From Apus apus (lineage: Eukaryota > Chordata > Aves > Apodiformes > Apodidae), in assembly GCF_020740795.1 (NCBI RefSeq), contig NC_067290.1, positions 20,469,001 through 20,533,000 on the forward strand: a stretch of DNA of 64,000 bases, in the 5' to 3' direction. Numbering within the stretch: position 1 is the first letter of the stretch; every line of letters starts with the position of its first letter. The notes beneath the pieces are model-generated. The model was not told where the DNA came from. It did no database searches and was given only the letters and a program-made list of their open reading frames with translations. The translations under genes and the position numbers were made by a program. Shown piece by piece: positions 1 through 9,700 of the stretch.

Positions 1-1200
1 TACAAAGGAAAGCCATGTTTTGGGGCGGAAAAGCACATGCACAGCTGCCACTGGGGAGCTGGGAAACTTCTAATTTCAGTGCTGCAGAGCAGTGGCATTT
101 GATGGCAGGCACCTTCCCCAGTCGCTCCCCAGCACGCCGGGCAGCTGAGGGTAGAAACAGGCTTATTTTTCTCAGTGCGCAGCACTTAGCATTCCTCCTG
201 CATAACACCCTGCAGAGAGAAACCAATTAATACAGCTCAGCCTGCAAGGTCAGGAGCTGCCAGGCAGAGGAAGGGGCGGGCAGGGTGGTGTGGAGCCTCC
301 CGATGTGGCCAGCAGAGCTGACACCAGGCTGCCGTGCCCAGCGTGTGCTCCCAGGGGTTTTACACCCATCTCATCCCAGTTGCTTTTCTAGCCCTGATTG
401 GCACTGGTCTGTAAGAGCAGATTTGCCCCCTTCCATTTGCTCTGAAAAATTTCATGGTGTGACTTGGAAGATTTCCTTCTGGCAGCGATGCAGAGGGAGA
501 GCCCTTTGCAGGTGCCCCAGGCACAGCACGTGGCACTGTGCCAGGGACAGACAGCTCAGTGAGATGCCCTGGGACCCTGAGGGAGAAGGAGAACATCCCC
601 CTCCACACACCTCTTCCTGGTCAGAGCTGGTTTGGCACCATGTAACACTGATTAAATACTCCCTGCTACCTTTTGTGATGGCAGTTTTCCTGGAGGGGCA
701 TGGAAAAACCTGAAGCTTTTGTCCTTTGTGGCAGTAACGGAGCATTTTTTCTTTCATTATGAACTTTAAGTTTCATCTGAGGATAAAGCAAAATACCATT
801 TCATGTTATTACAGAATTTTGGTCACTGAGGTAGTTTGTCATTTAAACCAATGCCAAGCACAGCGTGTACCCATTCAACATTTATTTGGAAGGATGTACG
901 GTATGACTGGGTGAATCTGGTGGTTCTCCTCTTGTGTTTTGTAGCCTCCAGCCTCCAGAGAATTCCCAGGAAATGCCTAGACACAGGAAGGGATGGTCTG
1001 ATCCTGTTTTTATGTGCTCTTTTCTGATATGGCCATCTGCAGACTGGCCCTCCCCAGATGCCAGAAATGCCCTGCTTGCCACAGCATCAGCAGCTGCTCT
1101 GCTGGGTGCTCTGCAGTGCTGCACCAAGGGGGGCGAGGGTTCCCAGGGAGATGAGCAGACAGCTGATGGTGGGAATGGGAAGCAGCATCCCAATCTCAAG
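1..1200. other. Intergenic DNA upstream of ARL8B
   Basis: I see no gene here. The open frames are short, overlap on both strands, and show no recognisable protein. No repeat family is recognised before the CR1 copy that begins near 1201. In other vertebrates BHLHE40 lies upstream of ARL8B, but no part of it is visible in this window. Confidence 0.6.
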
Positions 1201-1745
1201 GACAGTTCAAGAGAGACAGGGATCTACTGCAGAGAGTCCAACGGAGGCTACAAGGATGATGAAGGGACTGGATCACCTGCCTTATGAGGAAAGGCTGAGA
1301 GCTGGGGCTTTGAAGTCTAGAGAGGAGGAAAGACTAAGGGGGGATCTAATTCATGTCTGTCAATACATGAGGGCTGGGTCTCAAGAAGGCAGGGACAAGC
1401 TCTTGTCACTTGTGCCCTGTGATAGGACAAGGGGCAATGGATTCAAACTGGAGCCCAGGAAGTTCCAGCTCAACATGAGGAAGAACTTTCCTGTGAGGGT
1501 GACAGAGCCCTGGGACAGGCTGCCCAGAGAGGCTGTGGAGTCTCCTTCTCTGGAGACTTTCAAGACCTGTCTGGATGCCTTTCTGAGTGACCTGCCCTAG
1601 TTGTGTGGTTTTGGATTCATTTAATTAATTTTTAATTTATTTTATTTTTTTTTAATTTTAATTTTTGGTCCTGCTCTGGCAGGGGTGTTGGACTCAGAGA
1701 ACTTTGGAGGTCCCTTCCAACCCCCAATATTCTGTGATTCTGTGA
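1201..1745 (+). mobile_element. CR1 LINE fragment (3' end), plus orientation
   Basis: The stretch reads like the avian CR1 3' region: a TTATGAGGAAAGGCTGAG block, then GATAGGACAAGGGGCAATGG, then AGGCTGCCCAGAGAGGCTGT, then GGTCCCTTCCAACCC. It closes with the diagnostic octamer tail ATTCTGTGATTCTGTGA at about 1729-1745. This is a 5'-truncated, non-autonomous copy holding only the region at and after the end of the reverse-transcriptase ORF. The open frame across it at 1058-1600 is relic sequence. The 5' boundary is approximate. Confidence 0.93.
1617..1668 (+). repeat. AT-rich simple sequence inside the CR1 copy
   Basis: About 50 bp made almost only of T and A (TTTAATTAA/TTTTAATTTA units) sit between CR1 segments that are normally close together: the GACCTGCCCTAG block and the GGTCCTGCTCTGGCAGG block. 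It looks like a local expansion or small insertion within the retroposon. Confidence 0.7.
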
Positions 1746-3205
1746 GAAACCCTGTGTGGAACCATCGGCAGAATTACGTGCCCAGATGTGTGCTCAGTGC
1801 TGCCTTTCTGATCACAGTTTTGGAGAGTTCCATAATTTGAGGTGAATGCCAAGAACATACTATTAGCTGTCGCTCCCTTGCGCCGAGGCACACTCGCATG
1901 GCTTTGGTTATGCTACACGTTGTAGCAGGATTTTACTGGGAGAAATCTGTGCGGTCTTCAAACATGGGTACAGGAGAACCTGAGATACTTTGCGACTCCC
2001 CCAGCTTGAGAGAACAGGCACAGCAGCCCCGTTTGCTGGCTCGGGAAGTAGCTCAGAGTAAATGACCAGGCTGCTGCCTGAAAACACACAACAGAGGAGG
2101 AGGGACTTCAGAACGTGCAGCCCATGTAGAAAATGGCAGCACAGGGAGAGGGGGCACCGCGTTGCTGCTTTCAGCTGTGAAAGTGCTCCCTGCCTCTCGC
2201 GCTGGTTCGTTCCGGTGGGTGAATTAGCAAATTGGATTTGCTCCCAGGAGTAAAAGATTCACTTATGATTTCATGGAAAACACGACTGCTGTATCGGGTG
2301 AGCTGCTGCCTGTTCCACAGCTGTTTACAGCGTGTAGCTCAGGAATCTTTTATCTCTGGAGCTGTGATGGACATGCAGAAGGCACGGACCGTGCAGGCTG
2401 CCTCTCAGCTGCCTCACGGAGGCTGAGGGCCTTGGCCTACCTTCTGTCTGCCCTGAAATCTTCAACCTGTACCAGCACAAACCACAGCCAGAAATAATAT
2501 CTGGAGATACTATTCTTCCGTGCAGCTGTGTAACAAACAAGAAATATGATGGGCTGCTAGGTTCTTGGTCAGGAATGAAATATGAACAGGAGCCCGATCT
2601 CTTGCCTCCTGCAGCAAGTGGGTGAGTGCCCTGCACACCCGTGTGAGCTCGGGTTGTACTTCAGCTGAGGGGAAATACCCTTATTCCTTGGGCATCGTGT
2701 AAAATCCACAAACCTGTGTGGATGATACAGACACTGGGAACCTCAGCAGTGCCTCTCAGCAGGACAGATGTCTGTGGAATTTATTATGTAAATGAAGATG
2801 TCTAGAGCTTGTGGATCTGTAGCATCCCAATCACCTTTCCTTTTTTTTTGAAAACAAACAAAACATGCAGGCGTGTGCATTGCTTTGCTTTCTCATTTTG
2901 CTGTTCTCGGAAGTTGGAGGATTTCTAATCTCCACCATTGACTTCATGGCACAGAACAAGGTTTAGCGTGGCTGGGAATGAAAACAGCCAGGCACAGTTG
3001 CCTGACTGGCACAGCAGCGAGGTCCACAGTAAATCACCTGAACGAGTACACACGAAACGCACGGATTCCTGACAGGAGCTTCCAGGGCATGGCTGGTTAC
3101 GTGCGGGTAACTGAGGGAAACGAGGTCGCGTGGGCTGGCCCGCGGGTTTTCTGAGTCCTAAGAGCACCCACGAGGTTTAGGGGATATAGCACCCGCTCAA
3201 ACAGC
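1746..3205. other. Intergenic DNA between the CR1 copy and the ARL8B promoter
   Basis: No gene or known repeat is recognised. Composition is ordinary until about 3.2 kb, where CpG density rises sharply into the ARL8B promoter. A short poly-T run lies near 2841-2849. Confidence 0.55.
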
Positions 3206-3220
3206 ACGGCTCACCTGTCA

Positions 3221-3226
3221 CACGTG
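3221..3226. promoter_or_regulatory. CACGTG E-box upstream of ARL8B
   Basis: A palindromic CACGTG in the context TCACACGTGAGG at the upstream edge of the CpG island. The CACGTGA half matches the half-site of the CLEAR element (GTCACGTGAC) used by TFEB/TFE3, and the core also fits USF or MYC/MAX. Binding is inferred only. Confidence 0.5.
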
Positions 3227-3353
3227 AGGGGGAGGCACCTGTGCAGCGGGCCCCGGGGACAGCCCCGCCCCCGGCCCCGCCCCCTCCAGGCCCCGCCCCC
3301 CGGCGAGGCCCCGCCCCCCCGCCGGTCCTCCCCGGGCGCGGCGCGCGCGCAGG

Positions 3354-3367
3354 CCGGCAGGGGGCGC
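3354..3367 (+). promoter_or_regulatory. Near-consensus CTCF core motif in the ARL8B promoter
   Basis: CCGGCAGGGGGCGC, followed by TGG, fits the CTCF core (CCASYAGRKGGCRS) at all positions except the third, where G replaces the preferred A. It lies between the GC-box array and the coding start. Occupancy is not shown by sequence. Confidence 0.6.
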
Positions 3368-3441
3368 TGGCGGCTCAGCGCGGGCGGGCGGGGGGCGGGG
3401 CCGGCGGCGGCGCAGCCGCTCTCGGCGGGCCGTGCCGGGGC

Positions 3442-3451
3442 GTCATGTGAC
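3442..3451 (+). promoter_or_regulatory. M-box / CLEAR-like site with embedded ATGTGA start-stop
   Basis: GTCATGTGAC differs from the CLEAR palindrome GTCACGTGAC by one base and contains TCATGTG, the M-box bound by MITF/TFE factors. It lies 175 bp before the ARL8B start codon. The same bases contain ATGTGA (3445-3450), a start codon directly followed by a stop, which would act as a minimal uORF if transcription begins upstream of it. Confidence 0.55.
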
Positions 3452-3563
3452 CGCGCGCGGGGGCGAGCCGGGCCGTCAGGGAGCGCGCGGGTGTCGCGAG
3501 CCGCCGCCGCCCCAGCCTGCGCGGGCCCCAGACCAGGCCCGACCCCCCGGCCCGGACCCCCGG

Positions 3564-3616
3564 CCCCAACCCCGACCCCGACCCCGGCCCCGGCCCCCGG
3601 CCCCGGCCCCCGGCCC
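3564..3616 (+). repeat. CCCCGA/GGCCCC hexamer-type repeat in the ARL8B 5' UTR
   Basis: A C-rich tract made of CCCCGA units followed by five GGCCC(C)(C) units (3586-3616). It ends ten bases before the start codon. The opposite strand is GGGGCC-like and could form a G-quadruplex, and the sense DNA strand could form an i-motif. Confidence 0.8.
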
Positions 3617-3625
3617 GCCGCCGCC

Positions 3626-3748
3626 ATGCTGGCGCTGCTCTCCCGCCTGCTGGACTGGTTCCGCTCGCTCTTCTGGAAGGAGGAGATGGAGCTCACGCTG
3701 GTGGGCCTGCAGTACTCCGGCAAGACCACCTTCGTCAACGTGATCGCG
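3626..3748 (+). CDS. ARL8B: ARL8B coding exon 1
   Basis: Residues 1-41: the amphipathic anchor and P-loop. It ends in phase 0 at ATC-GCG before a GTGAGT donor. Confidence 0.98.
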
Positions 3749-6700
3749 GTGAGTGGGCCGGGCCGGCGGCGCCTGGCGGGGCCTGCGCGGGCCCGGCGGG
3801 TCGGGCCTGGCGCCGAGGCAGCGTCCCAGCCGGGCGGGCGGCTGCCCTGGTCCCCGCGGCCGGGCCAGGGCGCCGTGCTGTGCCTCCGTAACCCTCCGTG
3901 CTCGCGGGAGCTGTGCGGGCGCCGGTAGCACATCAGAGCGCTGCTCGGCGTGCTCTGAGCGCTTGCTTCAGTCCACGCGTGTCCGGACTCACGGGGACAG
4001 CGAAATGTGCCTCCAACAGCTTCCTTCCATCGGGCTGTTTGTCAGTGGTCCTCAGGACATGATTGAAATGTTTTCCACTCACAGTTCTCTCAGGTTTTTC
4101 TCATTCTCATGCCTGAAACCTGTACTAAACGATCCACTTTCTCTTAAGGTATGTGCTAAGAAGTGCAGCTTCCAGGCCTAACAGCAGCAGGCTGCTGAAC
4201 TTGGGCCTACTTGTCTGGTGATCTGCCTGGAGCAGATGAAGGGTGTGGGAATCCTCCTACATGAAGCTTTCAATTGTTGGACAAGATAAAGAGTGCCTTG
4301 CTTAAATGGCTTGTTCTGCTTCCTCAACGCCCCGTTCTGTGGATGAATGTGACAGAAAACATTCAAAGAGCCACACTGGAGTTTGCAAGACCTTGTAGGG
4401 GGACTGAAGTGAGAAACTGGGGTACCTTTTGGTTTTGCAGGGAGCAGGACTGACTTGGAACAGGGTGCTCCTAGAACAAGAAAGCTGATGTCTTCAATTT
4501 CAGACCTGAGCAGACTTTCCTGTCTCCTTGTTGTTACTCTGTATCTATTTAAATGTCAGGTTAGGAGAAAGGACTCATTCTCCTGCAGTTTTACATCATC
4601 CCTGTTATACTGTCAAGCTGTCAAAACGTAACCAAGCTCTTGTGTAGCTGCCAGGGATGTTAGCTCGCAGTGGGCTTCATGATCATTGAGTGAAATGGGT
4701 CTGCCCTCCTAGCAGGTAACTCCTCCTCTTCCCACTTACGTTAGGTGGGAGCTGCTGGACTAAGCCAAGAGTTGCCAGAAGCCTTTTCTCACACACAGCA
4801 GTGGCTGCTGATACCTCTGGGCTTGGATTTCTAACACTAGAACTCTGAAGCTGTTGAACAACCTCGATCTGTGGCTGCTGAGCTGGTGCTGATTGCTGTG
4901 TTCTTGCAACTTTGGGTGCTCAGGTTGCTCTGCAGATTTTTTATCTTCTGGAGTCCTGGATGAGAGTGGCACTGGACAGAGTGCTGCTTTGCTGCTCTGT
5001 GTGCTACCAGCAGCACATCCCCTTTGGGGAGTTCTCTGTGAAGCCCTGCTGCAGATGTGTGGAGTACTACAGGATGGTTGCCGTAGCTGTATGTCAGTTC
5101 AGTCCACCTATGTTGTCTAAGATGGTAAAAGTGCTCCTGAGTGAAGCTGACACCTGCGTCCAGCTTCCCTGGCTGGGGTTTGAATCTTGCAAGGTTTCAA
5201 CCACACATGAGGATCACACCCAGAAATTTTATCTTGAGCGTCATTCAAACCACCTTGCAAAACTGAGTGAAATAAGGAAGTTGTTATGCATAATAACATG
5301 GCCTAATTAGCTGTTAGAGGCTTGGAAGTAGCAAGTCACATTTCTGAAGTTTTTATTTAGTGACTCTAGTTTTTATCTAGTGACTCTTAAAAAAAGTGAG
5401 GGGACTTGCTCAGGTTTTATTATTTGTTTAAAAGAATAATAGCATGAGCTTCAGTTATTGCATAATGTTGATTCTTACAGGAGTCGTGCTGCTTGTGGCA
5501 TGAAGAGCTGACTTCTTGTTGCTTGCTTCATTGACTGACTTTAATTCAGTGTGTGCATCTGGAAATGAAAGCTGGAAACAGCAGCTGCTCTCTGCAGGCC
5601 AGTTAGTGGTCAGGATGGATGGAGCTGTCAGGCGTTGGGATGCCATGAAAGTAAAATGAAAGGAATGACACAGCAAGATGCTAGCCCTAGGTGCACAGCT
5701 CTAAAAGCTGGATTGCACACCAAGAGCTTGGGGTGGCTTACAAGGTTGCATTCAGTCTGGCAGGGGGTTGTTACAGGTCTCTGGACAGCAGTAAGTTTAA
5801 CCTAGTACAAATCTCTAATGTAACCCATGCCAATGTGTAACAAGGGGAAAGTCTCCAACTACTTAAAAAGCAGGCTTGATACAATGTCTGACTGCCACTG
5901 GTGTGGGAAGGCCAGGGAAGGCAGACAGCCCAGTTGTTCTAGAATAATCTTTTTCTAGATTGCTAGCTGATTTGGCCCATAATTATTCCTCCAGTGTAAG
6001 TAAGCATTTAGTTTGTAATCAGACCAAACTTAGTTTGACTAGAAGGCTGAAAACCCAAACTTAGCAGTGAAATCTAGTTACAGCTGGATGTAACTAATGC
6101 AGCTTCTGCTTTGCTAAGGCTCTGTATTAGTCACTGTCTCTAATTAGATATTAAGCATACGTTTCCCGTGTGCATGAGTAAACTTGCTCACAAGGGAGGA
6201 TATAATTTCTTCCTGGTCCTAATTTCCATCATGTAGATGGCCTGTGGCACTTATTCAGAGAAATTGCTTGTCATCCCAGTATCGCATCTTGAGTTGTTAG
6301 CTGCTTCTCCGAGGGCTTGAAATGTCCATTATTTACTGAAGTCTGCAGTATCTTCTGTCACTTGCATCCCTGCAGCCGGGGGCTGTGGACAGGCTTTTAT
6401 CAGACTTGCTGTCCAAGCTGAGTCCCAGCCATGCTGGAGTGGGGAGGCAGGAGAAGCCAGAACTCCACAGCACGTGTTGCTCCTGAAACATGACTCAAGT
6501 AAATGTCCAATCTGTGAGCAGTGTGTGCTGCTGCACAGTGGGGCATTTGGTCATTTCCTAAAATGTGCTTCAGGAGTGGAAGAGTGGTGTTTCCTGTTGT
6601 GGAGTCTTGCTTGAAGCCTGGTAGATTGATCCTTGATCCAGACATTTGGCACTGGAACACTGAAGCTGGATAAGCAGCGGGCAGGAGTGGGGGACTGCAG

Positions 6701-9700
6701 GGTGGGAGGGAGTCAGACTGCCCCAGTGCCTATGTTAGGTTCGAGAGCTGAACTCAACCTACTCTGCTTATGTAGATAAGCATAAAGAAGGTCCCTTTAT
6801 AGGATTTGTGTCAAAGCCTGAATTGGTGTGGTTTGTTTTTTAACTTTGGAGTATCTGACAAGCTGGTGAATGAGGCCTTGGTCTCTAGAGAAAGGCATCT
6901 TTTGAAGTGCCTCTCAAAAAAAAGATTCCTTTGGCCAGTTGGGAGCTGTGACTTCCTTCTTCATGACTGTTACAAGAAACTTGGACTTAAGGAGTTGCAC
7001 TGGAAAAGTGCAGAAAAAATATTCTGAAGAGCTTCTCTGCTGCTTTAGTGCCTTCTGAAACACCCAGGCAGGTCATAAATAGCTTATGTTGTCACTTCAT
7101 TCACATAGCAGTTAAGGGAGATGGTTGATACATTTTAAAGCCAAGTGTTTCTTCATCACAGAAGTCTCTTGAAATTGATTGCATCACTTCATTTGGTAAT
7201 AAAGCTAATACGAGGTGACTCATACTCCAGTTAATACTCTGTTTTGAGGTCCTGCTTGCTCTACCCCAGATGGTCTAAAACAGGTGACTGAAACCAGAAT
7301 TTTATTTTTTCATGTGGTCTTAAGTTCCCCATTAGCACTCTTTAAGCAAGGGAAGAGTTTCAAGTGGTAACGCCTGGAGAAGCTTTCATGGCTATCAGAG
7401 GCATGAAATGCCTAAGCTCTTTGTGACTGACTTCTAGGTAGAAATATGAGTTTTAGGTCTTGTTTCCCTGCTATGTGGTAGTTACACGAGGACCAGCCTA
7501 TGTCCTTTTGAATAGTCCATTGAACTCAGGGTTGGGGCAATAAAAAAGCATTTTCTTGTCAGAATAAGCTATTTCACTTTCTGCAGCTGTCATTCATAGA
7601 AGTGCTTTCAAGGAGCTGTTAGATGACAAGGACTGAAGCTTCTAAACTACTTCAAGCTTCTGAATGTGATCACAACCAAGTAGCTGAAACACTGAAGTAT
7701 TTCCAGAAGAAACCTGGAATACAGAAACTAGAGTTGATTTGTCCATATATGATACACTTCTTGGTTGAGGCTGCAAATGTTGCAGAGGAGGCTTAGTGTA
7801 GGGGTAGCTTAACATAATGCTAAAATGACTTCTTTTTTTTTTTTTTTGAGAAGAGATTTCTGAGACATGTGGCTTTTTTCTTAGCATGAAAAGAAATAAA
7901 TTTAGTGATGAACAGGAGGGCTTAAAGTAATATGCTGGTTCACGTGGATTGGGAGTGTCCTGGCTGGAATCCAGACTGCAATGATGCTGTCTCCTAGTTG
8001 GCTATACTTGTTTGTGATCTCCTCTAGATCGATGAGAAGTATCGTGAGTAAAAATAAAAATCTTTGTTGTGCTGTAACAAAGCCTATATGAAGAAATTTA
8101 TCCTGTAACAGTAATGAATCATGTTAGCTTTGTGAGATGCAGGCTGAAGGCTGCCCTGACCTTTCCTGTTGCTGTAAAGAATCTCCTTGTGCAGGCTGTG
8201 GAATCAGGCTCTGGCTGTGGATGGGGGGGTTGAGCACCATGTGGATGGGCTGTTGTAGGCAGCCTGCTTTCCAGGGCCAGCAGGAGGGGGCTGCTGCTCT
8301 AGCTGGGGAGAAAAGGAACACTGGTTCTACTGCTGCAGTTTGAGTTCTGCGTCTAATGGTTCCTTTAGTGTGTTGAAATGAAATGTTAGGGAAGATACAG
8401 GAAGCAGGAAATCCAGTCTTACGCTCAATTACTTGATCAAGCTGCTCAGGGCTGGGTGCTGACAGTCTGGTAAGTGTCACTCCCTGGGAGCTGGCAATCT
8501 GCTGGCCATAGTTTATGGCCACGGAGAGACAGAGGAAGTAGGCAGAGTGTGGTATGGTTTGCTTTTCTTTTTTTGACTCTCAAGACAACTAGGAATGGTA
8601 GGTTTAGAAAGCAGCTTGTTTCAATATTGATTGAGTATTAAAAAAGACTGAACATGCATCCTTTGTACCCCTTCAAGTGTTAGGTTATGGGAACTTAAAT
8701 GCTGTTGGAAGTCTTCTCATCCTGCCCTTCTGAGAAATGAACTGTACCTGGCACACTGCTGGCTCGTTCCTGGGGCAAGACTTGTGTGGGTGCTAGGTGA
8801 CAAAGCTGCCCCAGCCTGTTGGGGGGCTGAGGGAGGGAGCACAGGCCCAAAGGGGCAGTGTGCTAGGGTCACAGGTAGAGAGCTGTGCTTGGGGCTGGGG
8901 CGGCTGTGTTTTGGCATGTGTGGTGGTGTTTCAGAGCACACATCAAGGCTGGTATTAGCTGGCCTGTAGCAGGTGGGTTAGACTTGGATCTGGTAGTGAG
9001 ATGGAGAGCACAATTCATAAATGCTAGTTTGTGCAAGAGTTAGTGCTTACACTAGAGCTGACCCCAAGCTGATTTGTGAAGGTAGATGTTGGGCCTGTAC
9101 TGGAGTACAGTGCAGGGACTCCAGTTTGGAGGTAGTTTTGCTCTTCTGAACAATCCTTATCCAGCATAAGTACTCAGGCAGGTAAATGGGTTCATGTTGC
9201 ACTAAAATCACGTGCTTGGCTTCTCCAGGAGCTTGGAGTATTGGAAGCGAAGCCAGGAGGCTCAAAGACTAGTCCTGCAGGTTCTTTCTGCATGTGGTCT
9301 CTGAAATTCAGTCTGTTTAGTCTCCCTCTTTCTTATCTTTCACATAGAGGCTAGAGTTAACTTTGTTTTGTGACCTTCAGCAAACAGTTTGTTTTCATGC
9401 TGTATGGTCTGCATGACCTCAGAGATAATGGCTTAATTCATAATCACTTCTGGTACACAAGGCTGATCTTCCAGCAGGCCTGGTGTCTGCCTATTGGAAT
9501 ATTCACAGGTGCTGAGCACAGATGCTATTGCTAGATTTGTAAGCAGCTGCTCTTGCTGTCCTTGATGAGTGTTTGAGCAGTGTTTACTGTGTATGACAAC
9601 AGCCAAGCACTTTCAGATGGGGAATTGAAAATATTTCTGTGCTTATCAAACTTGGTTTAAAGCTGATGCCTATTTTAGAAGAAGAAGGCATTGTATTGTG

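Larger units (their letters stand above)
3215..3960 (+). promoter_or_regulatory. ARL8B: ARL8B CpG-island promoter and 5' UTR
   Basis: This interval is extremely GC- and CpG-rich and surrounds the first coding exon. No TATA or CCAAT box is visible. Four CCCCGCCC GC boxes (Sp/KLF type) start at 3263, 3275, 3291 and 3309, and a GGGGCGGGG lies at 3392-3400. This fits a housekeeping-type dispersed promoter. The transcription start cannot be placed from sequence alone but probably lies around 3.3-3.5 kb. Long open frames on both strands here are artefacts of high GC. Confidence 0.88.

Noticed and set aside
1058-1600. 180-codon plus-strand frame
   Set aside because: It lies mostly over CR1 3' sequence and is relic retroposon translation, not a host gene.
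3211-3933. Long open frames on both strands in the ARL8B CpG island (up to 240 codons)
   Set aside because: Stop codons are rare in such GC-rich DNA. The peptides are P/A/R/G-rich low-complexity sequence, and only the short frame starting at 3626 matches a known protein.
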